64,000 nucleotides of DNA from Trichoplusia ni (GCF_003590095.1 NC_039478.1:8060001-8124000); one strand, 5' to 3'; shown: positions 11,958 through 24,600, counted from the stretch's first letter. Made by a program: numbers and translations. The notes: generated by a model not told the origin, from the letters alone.

Positions 11958-12279
11958 ACTCATAATTGTATCGATGTACATTGTACACTGAAAACTTCAC
12001 TTTTCTTTTTTGGGCTCTCATGTAATAATCGCTGCAGAAAATCAGCCTACATACATAGTAAGCTTGGAGATCAGATAGAGTTATGTTTACAACTTAGATA
12101 AGCAGTAAAAAATACAAGTCATTCTTAACATTGCCAGAATAGATTACAGATTACAATGCAATGACAAGTAAAACATATTTCCTTTACTTTACATGAAACT
12201 AGGTTCGTGCATGCGTTGCCATGATACGTAATCAAAGTTTTTTAGATTAAATTTAATGTAATAACCTCTTAATGTAATA

Positions 12280-12540
12280 CTAGCTGTTGCCCGCGACTTC
12301 GTCCCCGTGGGTAGAAGATATAAGTTATGATTTAGGTATACCTGCCCGGTTTTTTTCACATTTTCCAATGTATCTTAGCTCCTATTAGTCGCAGCGTGAT
12401 GGTTTACAGCCTAAAGCCTTCCTCGATTAATGGTCTATTCAACACAAAAATATTTTTTCAATTTGGACCAGTAGTTCCTGAGATTAGCGCGTTCAAACAA
12501 ACAGACAAACTCTTCAGCTTTATATATTAGTATTAGTATA
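12280..12540 (-). mobile_element. Lep1-type Helitron-like element, copy 1
   Basis: Read on the minus strand it runs from CTATACTAATACTAATATAT through AAGCTGAAGAGTTTGTCTG, GAACGCGCTAATCTCAGG and a GGCTTTAGGCTGTAAACC segment to GACGAAGTCGCGGGCAACAG and a CTAG end. The same order appears at 36746-37012 and 46739-46965. I recognise it as the short, non-coding Lep1 repeat that has been described as Helitron-like in Lepidoptera. An RTE-derived SINE is the alternative. It encodes nothing. Confidence 0.65.
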
Positions 12541-12629
12541 GAGTATAGATTATTGCAGTTCTGCAGACATCGCTCGATGTTGCGTTATCATGTTTGAACG
12601 ATGGTGGTAGGTAGCCAGGTCCTTTTGAG

Positions 12630-12700
12630 TAAGGCGGGGAGCCGAGGAAGGATGCTTGTGGTGTCAGACTCTTACTGACTAAAACAATAACGGGTGGCAA
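12630..12700 (+). repeat. Fragment of a dispersed lepidopteran repeat
   Basis: The phrase GTGTCAGACTCTTACTGACT at 12661 is one I know from a very common lepidopteran repeat that also carries GAGAAGTCATCAAATGAC. A diverged piece of that other part is at 24962-25040. The class (probably a non-LTR retrotransposon derivative) cannot be settled from this fragment. Confidence 0.45.
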
Positions 12701-15400
12701 TTCATCACGCACTTAGATGACCCTGCTTAAGTTTTCAAGCAACTTAAGTAAGAGGAGGATCTTAATTCCTCTGAACTTTTTATGGTTTGTTGCTTAGAAA
12801 CTTCGGACAGGATGAATCGACTTTGTTGATTAGTAGTTTTTATTCAAAGTCAGTTATTTGTTTTATTGTTATAATTATGTTATGTCTACGCCCAATCATT
12901 GGGTATAGTACTTGTAAGGATCAACACACAAACATTTACCAGATTCCAAATGCCCCTGAATAACGAAACAATAAAAAACAGAAGCGTATTGCTTGTATCA
13001 TACATTGAGTACAACAGGCCCTAATGTTAGGATTTGTGTGCGAACATTTGCTCCAACAATTGAGTTCCCATGCACTGATTACCATCAGTAGTAAACTTGC
13101 AAGCCTTACGCAATGCGAAGACGTGTGCCGTAGATAACGAAAGCACTTTTTGTGTGTTTTTAAAACGTGTGAGCGAACAATATGTGGATTGAGGTCTGTA
13201 GGTAAAGTATATGTTGTGGTATCAATGCTGTTGCGGTTTGTTATGAAATGGGGAATTGTAGTGCCCTGATTAATTATTAGGTGAGTAGTGTAGGGTCTGG
13301 TCAAGATTTGGCATAGATATAGAGCCTGTTGTAACTGAAAAGTTTGTGAATTAACCTTGGAAATGATTTGTGCCGGATTTTAGTTATATTTAAGTGAATT
13401 GTAAATAGAAAGGGTTAAAGTATTCAAACCTTGAGAGTAAAAGAACTGCTCAAGTGCCTGTCGGACTCCCGAGTGACATATTCTGTATAATTATGTTTCT
13501 TGGATGGTGGCTTTGATGGCTTCTCTTGACTTAAATATTTGATATTTTATCATTGAGATTTGTTGTTTGAATAAGGTACCTTAAATATGTGAATACTATT
13601 AGGTGAGTCACATAAATCTGATGTAATATAAGGAAAAAATATAAATACAAATTTTATGGATTAGAACAAGACTTTTATTTGTCGAAGTGTTGAGTAATGA
13701 TTACTAATTGTTTTGCAATTAGTCACATTTATATTGTACTATTAGTTAGATAACCAAGCCGGTAGTATCATGAGCAATTTTAACTAATTCAAAGCTTTGT
13801 AATTAAAAACAGTATTAAGAAAATATATAATTACGACGCGGACGTTAAAATAAAAATTACACCGCAAATATTTTTCATAAAACTTATTAATTATTTATTA
13901 AATTAGATCATTTTGTAACCACAGCGTTCGTTACTCCTGATCACAAATACTAATTGCTCTCTTACCACAAGAACAATATTACATTATTATTTAATATCAT
14001 TCTTCGAGTAATTATTATATGTAATTGGATTGGAATTATTAATTTAATTGGGCTGCATTGTTTCATAATTGTTATTTGACAAGTAGGTTGGTGTTGATGT
14101 AGGATATGTCAAGTGAAGTGGTATATGACAAGGTAAGTGTTGTGAACATTTTAAGAATGAATTTAAGGATTTGTTCATTTGCTTCTTAAATACTTTGTGG
14201 CGTAAGGTATTTAATCTTTATCAGTTATTACGCTTTTTTTCAGTGTTATTCTTCGGTACAACCATATGTAATATAGATGGACATCCTGTGGATGAATTTT
14301 GTATTACAAAACATAATATTAACTTCATAATTAAAAATATCTAACAAAAACTAGAACTGAACCCTTTACATTAAATACAGCAAGGTTTATTTCAGTCCTT
14401 ACTGCCTTATCCTACGACCAGCCGTTATCATCACGGCAATAAAACTCAAGTGATTATCATTCATTAAACTTTAATGAATGCTTCCTAAATACACCTATAT
14501 CTGTTTAATTACGAAAATATCGGAATACTTACAGTAATGTCTATATTTAGTTTTATTAATTAATTTGTACAGGGAGTTTAATTCACATAGGATATTCCTC
14601 GGTAATTACATAGATAATTTTATCTCAGCAAATTATGTTGTCAATAAATTACAAGTTTATTTCATAATTAATATTTAATTAACCACGTCTTACAAAATAG
14701 CTAATTTAAGTTTTATAAATGACTTGAAGCGTCAAAAAGTCGCGTTAAATTAACTTTCTATAAAAAAAATGGTTAAAAAACTGGGACAGTCTGCGGTGTT
14801 TCAATTCTCACGTTCAACGATATATTTGTTGAAAATAATTTAATCGATAACTATATTTCAATTTATAATTTCAATATATTTAAAACAAATGGTTTTCTTC
14901 ATTAATGAGCTCATTTCGTAGTGTATAATTGTTTCTGTCGTATGAGATATGATATTAATGTAAATATTTAATATGGTGTAAAGTTTTGTGGGCTATATAT
15001 CACGGCTGGCTCGTTAGCTTGTTCTGTTTATGATGCTCGCTTCTTTAGAGTGGAGAATTAATCTTCTAAGGCTTTAGGCGATGACATCCTTAGTAACATG
15101 TAAAACGGATGTCCGTAGATGGAGAAAGGCATAATTGATTTATTGAAAAACTTTTAATTAACAGAGAAAGCAAAGATTTTCTTTTATTTTCCTGTCAGTA
15201 GAGCTTTGTGATTGTTTTAGTTGCGGAATATTAAACATTGATCTTGTATTTTTCTATAGGCACTTTCAATTGTTTTATAGCTGGTGCTTAAGCTGTGTTT
15301 AAATCTGAATTTTATTTTAATACTATTAAGTTAGGTTTAAAATGTAATACAACATGTTAGTAATTCCCGAATGACCTCAACGTCAGACTGCACATTATGA
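12701..15400. other. AT-rich non-coding stretch
   Basis: No gene recognised. The 122-codon minus-strand frame (12936-13304) is rich in Thr, His and Ser, has no known motif and is probably chance. A decayed head of the GACG-tail element (CAAGTGCCTGTCGGACTCC) lies at about 13450-13470. Confidence 0.45.
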
Positions 15401-15480
15401 AAATGTATCTGAAAATTATGCACAGACGACCGTAGACGGTCTACAGCCGTCTGTGCATTTTTCAAGATTTGAATTTTTCA
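15380..15480. repeat. Foldback sequence rich in CAGACG/CGTCTG
   Basis: ATGCACAGACG at 15418-15428 is matched by its exact reverse complement at 15448-15458. The 19-nt spacer itself contains GTAGAC/GTCTAC. Imperfect pairing extends outward through GAAAAT and ATTTTTC. Related GTCTGC and CAGACT motifs recur to about 15720. It is probably a decayed inverted-repeat element. Confidence 0.6.
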
Positions 15481-16690
15481 TCTAGAGTGATGTACTTGAC
15501 TGCAGAATATGTCGAATTTCCTTGAATTTTGATCAGATGTCTAGGTCTCCGTCTGCGGTAAGCAGAAAAAGTTCACGCGATTATTATCAACAGTCCAAAG
15601 TATTTATTCGTTTTAAGATCGAAAATAGCTTGTAGAGTTCAAAGACTGTGGTGAGTTCACCCCTAAAATAGTTTATTTATCGTCTGCATCGTGATTCATG
15701 TGTCTGCTGCAGTAGACGAATACAATTGTACTTTGGTTAAGACATTTTTTGAGGTTGAACGTTCATTTTTCATGTCACGGTGCAACCTGTCTGAATTTAG
15801 ATATAATCTAGATTTCTAGACGTTATAAAAATAAATAAACGACAATTGAACTAGAAAATCCAGCCGGATTACATTAAGTGCATACACTATTATATTTTTC
15901 TATGTAATATTGATATTTCTGTAGCGTAAGTGTGCAAGAAGATTATCATATTCTATGCGGCTTTATACAAACATGATGAGTTGATACAATGAATAAAAAA
16001 CACATTTGCTGAATATTTTAGAGATGTGATCTTATCTGCCTTTTGTAGTTATAATAAATCTGCATGTGATTAGGTTTTAATATGATAAAAACATGTTTTA
16101 TGATAGATTTTATGACATGATTATGCAGTCGAATTAGTCCTTTATTGGGGATTATGTTTTTGCAAAATATTTTTAGAAACATGCTTACATTTGTTTTTAA
16201 GACAAAATAGTAGTTCTTATTAATTTCTATCACTCAATAGAATTCTAATGTCGTAGAGAATAGCACTTAAGTTAACACTATTTACTTTTAAAATGGCTGC
16301 TATTAAGTGTTTCATAAAATGCAGTGTGAATTGTAAGTGCCATCTGTTGGGATCCTATTATTTGAACTATTCAAAACATCTTCGTCTATTCACTATACCA
16401 GAGGTAACCAAGCGTTTCCCGATCAAATAAAATAAAATTTTAAGTACAATGTTAACATTACTCTCGATGTGTGAGAAGTAAAACTACAGAAGAGTTAATT
16501 AAATGTAAAATAACTTATTTGGCTGATCCTATCAATTTTACCATTTATAAACGAAGTAAAAGGAAGGATATGCTTCTTAGACTAGCAAAACGTGATCGCG
16601 CACAACCTAGTCTTAAAAAGCGGACCTCAGATCACAACAAGTTTGTCTCCCCTGAACTATAGGAAGAGTATAATAGTCCAAGACACCGTT
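15481..16690. other. AT-rich non-coding stretch
   Basis: Nothing firmly assigned. The plus-strand frame 16471-16662 starts at GTG, is preceded by a stop at 16453, and has balanced charged residues (for example KRSKRKDMLLRLAKRDRAQ), but no splice or start context and no recognised family. Confidence 0.4.
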
Positions 16691-16723
16691 CGACTGCGAT
16701 AATTAGAAATGAACCGCAATTAT

Positions 16724-16860
16724 ATGCAAATGCGACGCGCGACAAAGTTGGCTCGTTTTGAAACCAGGCATTTCGTAGCCACGCCCACTGCCTTACGGTA
16801 ATGACGCTCAAACGGCTTGACATATAAACTATGCAGCTTTTAAGCCTACGAAGTTGCTTT
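16724..16860 (+). promoter_or_regulatory. Promoter-like cluster: octamer, GC-box, TATA
   Basis: In order: the POU octamer ATGCAAAT (16724-16731), a CpG-rich GCGACGCGCGAC, a KLF/Sp-type GCCACGCCCAC (16778-16788), and TATAAA (16823-16828). A transcription start about 30 bp on would fall near 16855. A TTTTTTTATAG acceptor-like site (about 16918) and an ATG at 16978 opening a 73-codon frame follow. The frame matches no family I know. Each motif is short, so the cluster is only suggestive. Confidence 0.25.
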
Positions 16861-17199
16861 AGGATATTTAAAATTTTAATAAAAGTCCTGATATTTTTAA
16901 GAGTTGTCTTTTTTTATAGGAAGTTTGTTTGAAGTTAGAAGGTTATTTTGAGTTAAAAAAAAGGCCCAGACGAAAAAATGCATCCAAATCGATATACTCG
17001 TTTAGACGCTCCTATATCAAAAACGGACATAGTGATAAAAACTTATTATACCCTCTCTTATGAAAGGGCTCACGATCTTAAAATTGCTGGATTGATTTTA
17101 ACAGAACATGTCAAAACTCCTCCAATACAAAACCACATAGAAAACGGTTCACCAGTTAAAGTGCAACGGTACCACAAAAAGACACAACAATCCGAATAG

Positions 17200-17925
17200 C
17201 GGTAAACTGTATAACACCCCTCTACTTGCGTAGGGGTTTAAAAAAGGTCATCGAATGTCAATAAACCTACACGGACAAAATGATTCGGGAATACAATACT
17301 ATATAAAGTGTAGCATTTATTCACTGTTATCTAAAAACGTTATTAAAAAACTAATTTCGGTATCTATATGACGTATTATTAAATTCGTTATCGAAACTAT
17401 AAAATTAATTACTGAATTAAACACGGTTATCATCGAGAGGTCTGTTTTAATTACGATGGTTATTACTAGGTCTTATTTATCTAAGTAATATAATATTAAT
17501 GTGGTGCTTCTATCCGTTCTAAAGTAATCAGATGATAATGTTGACGCTCTTACTCCTTTAGATGACCATCAATTAATGAGGTATCGCTCGTAAAAGTTTT
17601 TAATACTTAATTTTAAGAATAGAGAGTGTTGAATATCAGTAGGTATCTTTGGTAAGATATTGAGTTTTCTCTTATTTCTTTTAGTTCTAATTATTGATTA
17701 CTGAATACTACTCCTGAGTATTAATTGTTTGTTTAATTTAAAATAAAAAAAGCAACGTAGACACAAAGAAATCGAATCAAGATTTCAATCCTGTTTATTT
17801 ATAAAATTTTTAAATATCAGCAAAATTTAAAACTTTACTAAAGAAAAACTTCCCGGAGCATAATTAATTTCAATCTATTAAACTTTTTTTGCAATCAATG
17901 ATAAAATAAATATATATAGGTAAAT
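17200..17925. other. AT-rich non-coding stretch
   Basis: No gene. A small hairpin, ACCCCTCTAC TTGC GTAGGGGT with a two-base bulge, lies near 17215-17236. Confidence 0.5.
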
Positions 17926-18144
17926 AAATGCGGACAACATCACATACATTGTTCTGAACCCAAAGTAAGTTGCTAAAGCACTTGTGTTATGGAATTCAGA
18001 CACAACAAAGGTACCACAAACACCCAGACCCGAGACAATGTAGAAATGTGAATTTTTACATTGACTCGACCGGGGATCGAACCCGGGACCTCAGAGCTAG
18101 CGACACCTTGAAACCGGTGCGTACGCCACTCGACCACGGAGTGA
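17926..18144 (-). mobile_element. tRNA-headed SINE (Metulj-like)
   Basis: On the minus strand the element begins with a tRNA-like promoter. The A box is TGGTCGAGTGGC (plus coordinates 18125-18136) and the B box is GGTTCGATCCC (18073-18083), with spacing suitable for RNA polymerase III. The body continues through CCCAGACCCGAGACAATG (as seen on the plus strand), a TTTGTGGTACC segment and an ACAAGTGCTTTAGC segment, which I recognise from abundant lepidopteran SINEs of the Metulj type. The tRNA-like head cannot form a proper acceptor stem or anticodon arm, so it is not a functional tRNA gene. It lies directly beside copy C of the palindromic repeat, whose left arm is missing. Confidence 0.75.
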
Positions 18145-18193
18145 TAATAATTATTATCAAAATTCAAAACATAGAAAAACACTCATAATTGCT

Positions 18194-18276
18194 AAAGAGA
18201 GACGCCGCTCTATATAATGTAGCGCGCCATCCTGCCCCCACAACTATAACAGTCTTATTGGTTGCGGTAGGCCTCC
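18194..18276. repeat. Palindromic dispersed repeat, copy C (left arm truncated)
   Basis: The core is AAAGAGAGACGCCGCTCTATA, then TGTAGCGCGCCATCC and CCCACAA. The right arm ends in TTGCGGTAGGCCTCC, which matches the mirror-image left end of copy D (GAGGCCTCCCACC). The left outer arm is absent, and the SINE starts about 50 bp away. Confidence 0.5.
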
Positions 18277-20145
18277 GGCCTGGCTCTTACCTAACTCTAC
18301 GCACGTATTACAGTGAAAGCGAACTTTTTAATTACTTTTTTATAAGCAACAAAGATGACATAGCGTTTTGTCAGAGCTATTGTTGCATTTGCAAGTAATT
18401 GAAACTACTGAAACGATTTTATTTTCTTTTATTATTTAATAAATCATTTTGTCTATAATTATATAACATAAAATCGATACATGATATCGAAATCTGCACA
18501 AAAGTTTTATATAAACTAAGACCTGCCATTCCTAACGTATACCGCTACGGAACTATGCCTAAAATTAAAATACTGCAAGTACACAGAAACATAGGTAGTA
18601 TTTCTAAAACTTTATAACGCATCTTTGCAGTTGATAAAAAAATGTATACGATGCGTTGCTTAACAACTAACACTAAAATAAATTGGTACCAAAAATAAAT
18701 TTACAAATTGGGCGGCATTTTAAGTGCCTACGAAAAATCTTATTTACAATCTTATTATTAATCCTTTCGTTTAATACTCTTAAATAAACTCGGAGTTATT
18801 TTATCTTTAAGTTAAAAATAATCTTAAAATTAATAAAATGACTTTGTACGTACTGCTTAAAACCAACATAAATTTATATCACCTAACAAGCAACTGATTT
18901 CCAAAAAGGCACTCGGATAAAAATGGAGCATAATTTACTCCAATAATTGTTATAACGTAAATAAGGCACACCGCAATAATATAAAAAGGAGGCTGAATCG
19001 CTCCACGATTGCCTTTATATTATTTTTATTTTATTACAAATTAAACATTTTATGTTTTTATTTTATTAAATGGGATGTATAAAAATATTTCCCTTTTTAA
19101 ACACTTAAAGTTTTAACAGAAGCTGAAATACTTTGATTATAAACATACGTTTTTTATACGAACCTTCATGCAAGTGATGGGAGGTACGATAAGAGTAATT
19201 TCGCGAACCCGGTTGCAACAGTTTTTTCTTTTTTTTGGTAGCCGCCGAGTAGTGAATGTCTTTTAAGGAGCTGATACATGTGAGAAATACATTTTATGGT
19301 CTGTTACACATTTAAAATCGACAGCGATCCAGTTTTCATCACGTATTCGCGGTACTCTTTTTATATCGGCCCACAGACGCACCGTGGGTTGCATTGCGAC
19401 GGTTACAGAGAAAGACTCTGATTTTATCTGTAGTTAAGACGTCTCAACAAATGTAAAGGTTTCAGCGATTTATTTGTTTTGGTAATTAACTTCAGAATCA
19501 CAATATTTTTATGAAAGTTGCAATTACGATAAAAAAGAGATCTGATTAAAACTTTGTCAAAAACTAATTCAAATATTATGAGTACAAAATAATTTGAAAA
19601 CTAAAACATTAAATACGCAACAAAAAAGGATCGCACAAGCAACAGGTTACACAGAAACTGTCAAAAGTATTTTAAAATATTAATCCAAAAAGCAATTCAT
19701 CTTACAAACGTCAATCGGGTTTAAATTTAAATTGCGGCGTGAAAGCATGAAGTCCGGTGGACGTTTCAAAACTGGATTTGTAAAGCATTGCCCGCTGTGG
19801 ACGTTCGGTTGGCAAGGGTTAAAACACGTGGAAGTAATTACTAAATCTAGAGCAGGGTTTAAGGGGCTCTCAATCAAGTTGTACGGCAAAATATAATGTG
19901 TCTAAAAAGTTTTGATAACAATTACATTTTATTTTATATCAAACTTGTGGGTAAATGAAATAATGAATGTTAGTTGTACTGTATGAGCCTAACTGTAAAA
20001 ATTACTACTACGGCAGAAAGGGATCGATTTTTTTGAATACACTACTAAATTCACAGGACGATGTACATATTATTTCAGTAGTAAATGTGGTACCAATTTC
20101 GAGCACTACTGAGGCATAATGAGCAAAATTCGAGCAAAAAAGCGT
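18277..20145. other. AT-rich non-coding stretch
   Basis: No gene. AATAATATAAA at 18975-18985 pairs with TTTATATTATT about 40 bp downstream. Otherwise nothing stands out. Confidence 0.5.
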
Positions 20146-20147
20146 TT

Positions 20148-20179
20148 GCCGGCGGCGGGCGGCGGCCGGCGGCGGGCGG
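20148..20179 (+). repeat. GGC-rich microsatellite
   Basis: A run of about 30 bp of pure G and C made of CGGCGGGCGG-type units stands alone in AT-rich DNA. On the minus strand it is C-rich. No coding frame through it is supported. Confidence 0.8.
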
Positions 20180-21225
20180 AATAACTGTTCTGCTTTACTA
20201 GGTCGAATTATCTCATTTATTTTACTTTTTACTTTATTTTATCGATACAAATACTAGTGAAACTGCCCTTCACTTTTTAAATTATTGCGATAGGTCAGGG
20301 AAATCAATATTAAAAAGATAGTATAGAGATAAATGGAAGAGAATTAATTCAATTGAATCGTAGCAATTACATGTATTTTAAACATGTCCTGTTTTAAAAT
20401 GACTAATTATAAATCTTATTTAAATAAGTTCATTACAATATTTTATTCGCTTTGTAAACAAACTTTTTATTTTAATTGAAAAGTATCATAAACAAACAGT
20501 TTTTTTTATTGTTTTATACCAAGTTGTTTTATTTGCAAGCCTAATCCAATATTTAAATGAGACATCAAAAAGAAAATGTTTAAACAAACACTGTTTATTT
20601 AAATTTATGCTAAACAAATATTCGGTTAATGATCGTTTATCGGAACATCCAATAAATTAATCTCCATTTATTTATTCCGAATCGTAAAAGTTGTCCAAAT
20701 GTTATTGTTGAAAATCGTTGTTCCATTATAAATCTGTTGTGAATGAATTGAGACATTTTAAATTATTAATTTATTCTAAAATTCGATTAAATGCAAAGAT
20801 TGATGAAAATTTTAAACAGTGAGGAATTTTAATTTTCATTAAGCTTTTATCAGCCTTGATGACTCAACAATTTAAGCGCGGGTGCTTTTATTTATTAAGT
20901 TCGTTAACACATACATAAAGGAGGCTTAAAGTTGAAACAATGAATTTTATTGTTTTAACTTCGAAGACAAAATATTGTTTGCGATAAGCGTAAAGTGCGG
21001 AAAATCACCTACCTGTTACAGCAAAACAAAAAACGAATATTCAGCTGATCCTTGTCAATAACGTTTCAGTTTCTTTTACAATATCGCACAAAATTATATT
21101 TTGTCTAAAAGTTTAATTGAAAATATCCTTTCGTTCAGAATATTATAATTACACAGAGAATCGGTTTCACTTTCTCATTAACACTTATTACGTTCAAACA
21201 GTAAAACACACAATTAAAAAAAAGT
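20180..21225. other. Very AT-rich non-coding stretch
   Basis: Nothing recognised. It leads into the CpG-rich island at 21.3 kb. Confidence 0.5.
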
Positions 21226-21234
21226 TATTCGCGA

Positions 21235-21680
21235 TCAGTCAACCACTGAGCACTTGTCCATAAAAAATATCCATTCCATCACTGGGGGCGAATTATTTTT
21301 TTAAAGTGTCCGCGCGAGCTTAAAGCTGCGGAGCGTTACTATGTGCGCGTGCGCAGGTCGGCGTGGCATCGCGTTATCAGCGCGAGCGGCGCGGCGCGCG
21401 ACAACAACAGAACTTGAGAGTCGATCTCAATAATAACAAGAAAAGAAAACGGTCCAGTTTCAGCGGGGCTTCCGGATGGGTCGCGGACGGGGCGCGGGCA
21501 GCGCTGCACTGCTCGCACGTAAGGCGGCGTTTCGCTCTCTTTGTCTAACGGTACCGATGCGCGCGCGCCGCGTGAACGATAGCGCGGCTAGTCGCGAGTG
21601 CGACGCCGCCCCGTGCGCACTACAGCCTGCGCGCTACAACCTCCACACTCCGCTTCTTTTCCCGCCATTTTTACGTGAAT
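21235..21680 (+). promoter_or_regulatory. CpG island, candidate promoter and first exon
   Basis: This is the strongest GC- and CpG-rich segment in the window (about 21300-21650). It is preceded by an arthropod initiator match, TCAGTC, at 21235-21240. It contains the NRF-1/EWG-type palindrome TGCGCGTGCGCA at 21344-21355. A 5' splice-donor match, GTAAGG, at 21519-21524 could end a plus-strand first exon; an ATG at 21476 would give a 14-codon start (MGRGRGAGSAALLA). No TATA box is evident. The frames through the island are Arg/Ala-rich and not convincing. Direction is uncertain, since a minus-strand promoter is also possible. Confidence 0.4.
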
Positions 21681-21689
21681 GAGATCGTA

Positions 21690-24600
21690 TAGACACTTTT
21701 TAATGAATCCCTTAAAGTTTTTCTTTTTAAATAGTTTATAGCAAACATGGCTTTTTATAGACATGAAGGCTTTATTTATTCACTTATGTTGCCTTTAACC
21801 ATTTAAAGGCAGTTTTCTTTTATTATTTATGTGTTTCTCTTGGAACCTGCTACAGATTGTTTAATAGATAAAATCTTTGCGTAGAGATACTAATCTTGGA
21901 CTTGTTTTATCATCGCACCATATTAGAGATATGTAATTAATTTACTTGGTTCTTGTTAAATTTATTCAGTTAGGACAGATATACTTTTACTTTCGTTGCG
22001 TTTGAAAATATATCGCTACTGCTCTGAATCGCGTTGATGTCTAATGTATGGGACTAGACGTTCTCTCTTAAGGGTATTATATTAGTCCAATTCATTAATT
22101 TTATTTTTTATATAGTACATTAGCCTATTTCCAATAATAATGTTTTTATACTTGTGAACTTGTGTGTGATTTAGGGGATACCTAAAGAAGATTAATGCGG
22201 TGAAAATGAAAAGTTGAATGAAAAGTTTTATAAGTATGTGTTCTGTGGAAGGTTACTTATGACCCTTGATGGAGCTCAACGATGGAACTCTGTGGGCTAA
22301 AAACGTTGTTTGTTGTATAATCTCGAGTAATAGTCTTATCGACTAGCGAAGCTAACAATTTAAAATAACGCCCGCAATAAATTCCACTATCCAATTCACA
22401 ATAAATGCGTAATAAATCAACAAAAAAAAAATACGAATCGTTGATCAATTTTCAATAAACCAAAAATTAATTTCGATTTGAATATTTTTCACATTTGTTA
22501 TTTTCGTGAGCATATTTTGGCAGATAAGCATATCTCGGGTTCAATAAATATAGCGAGTAAACGTGAGTTATATTAAAAATGTTTTTCAAACAATGTTGTA
22601 CAAGAAGAGGGAAGAATTGCCGCGGGCCCGCAGTGCGGTACCGGACGAAGCCTTATTAAAATGCAATAACAGTCATGACATTTAATCGTTTTTCACGAGA
22701 AACTGCCAAAAGTCTACTCCCGAGGAATACACACGGCTCTTTAGTTAACAATTCTTTATTATTATTTAAAAAACGGTTCTTTTGTTGCAGGTATGTGTCG
22801 TATTTTTTATGGAAGTGACTAAATACTTGAGCAAATGATGCGTAGAGTTTAGCAATTTTTTTTTTCAAAAAGTCATGCTCCTGAAACTTAATAATGCTCC
22901 TAATACTTAGAGAAACTTGGTTAATATTAGTTCGGATATCATTGAATGGAATTTGCAATTTAATTGCATTATTCTTTACTCTCCTATTAAAACTGCATTA
23001 AGATACTAAACTTATATTCCTGAACTTTTTGCTAAGCCATCTTGAGAAAATATTAACCTAAGTTCTCTGCCCACATCATTCACGGTTGCTTTAAACATTA
23101 TATTCTCGTATAACCAATGTAGTTATTAAAGTTTTTTCCGATATGTACCGTTTCATATTAAACTAACGCGTCATTATGCAGTGTAGCGGACGAAGTTAGA
23201 TAAAGAACTCGTTGCCGGTCATCTTGGGTCTAATGCCATAACGGTTGGAGATGTTATACTCCAGTTACAGCTAGAATCAGGTCTTATCGTGAATGAAGGA
23301 CTTGAACTTAAGCTGAGATTGTAACCAGTTTGTTAGTTATGTGTAGCGTGTGATGCGTATGGTAAGGGTTTTCTTGGACTTTGTATAAGTTGTGTGTAAT
23401 GAAGTGGTTTTGGTTAAATTTGTACGCTTTAACCATTAAACAGTTTTGCAACAATTTTGCTGTAATACTGTTTTAAAGGATTTTCTTAAAAAATTTATTA
23501 TGATAAAAATGTAGAGCGTAGAGTGCAAACTCTACAATGTTTAAACACTGTCTAGAGGTAATTAAAATCAGAATCAAAAACTTCTGAATCACTGCAAAAT
23601 GTAAACAATATTGAACTTTACTGAAATGAAGAAAAACATAGCCACCTCGTATCACAAACAATTCGCTTCATCTTGTATATATTTTATGCTTTCCACTCGT
23701 GCTTGCGGTGTGTCACTTGTTTTTTCAAGCCGTTTCTGAAATTACTCAGTTCATTATGTTAAAATCAACACCGTAGTAACTCTTCATTACCGTGGCCTCA
23801 GGTCCCGTCCAAAACGTGCGCCACAATATATATCGCTTTAATCTTTTATAACAAAATGTATATACATAGAATGTTATTGTATTGTTTGACTTTTTTCTGT
23901 CTTAAATTTACGTATTAAAAAATATATTGCATTTTTGTGGGCTGGTTGATGTCTCGTTAGAATTATGTCAATATTAAAATGATATTCAGCTTATTGTTCA
24001 ACTTATACTTTTTTGAATTGGATGTTCCGTTGCCTATTTTGATAAGAGGTTTAGTAGATACAAAGTAGCTGATAGCTTAGACAAATACTTCGCTGAGGAC
24101 TAAAAAAGCACATCTTTGGCATTATTTTTTTACTCAGATACATTTACTTTACTTGGGTAATTCGTACATGGTATAAAAGAAAAGAAAATGAACTTGGACC
24201 TTTAGGAACAAGCGCCACTGCTCCAGTTTAATAAATTACTTTAAGGTGAAAATTTTAATGAGTTCGAAATGTTAACTTATTGGTTTGTGTAATGACCGTC
24301 TGTTAATCATTTTGGCAACTGATTGTGTAATGCAAAGACATTATAATATTTATGGACCCTTTCGTTTAGAGCAGCCAGCTAGCAAGTATGGAGAAAATTG
24401 ATCGAATGCCTTAGACTATTCCTAGACATAGGGAAGTGTATTCCTAGACCATCGAAACTGAATGGCAAATCTAACATCATAAGTTTTGATAGAGCTAATA
24501 GGTAAAACATAAAATTATAAAACCAATTCAAATAAAAAACATCGGTGCGATTTAAATACTTTCAGATACAAAAATATATTTCAAACTCTTCGAGCCTTCG

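Noticed and set aside
12936..13304. 122-codon minus-strand frame
   Set aside because: Thr/His/Ser-rich with scattered Cys, no family, no splice context; consistent with a random frame.
16471..16662. 63-codon frame starting at GTG with charged composition
   Set aside because: No ATG, no acceptor-like tract at its start, and no recognised family; kept only as a remark.
18061..18144. tRNA gene on the minus strand
   Set aside because: A and B boxes are present but the acceptor stem and anticodon arm do not fold properly, and the body continues as a SINE.
22656..22958. 100-codon minus-strand frame from an ATG
   Set aside because: Composition (Lys, Phe, Leu, Asn) is what AT-rich DNA gives. A splice-acceptor-like site within it lies on the other strand, and no homologue comes to mind.
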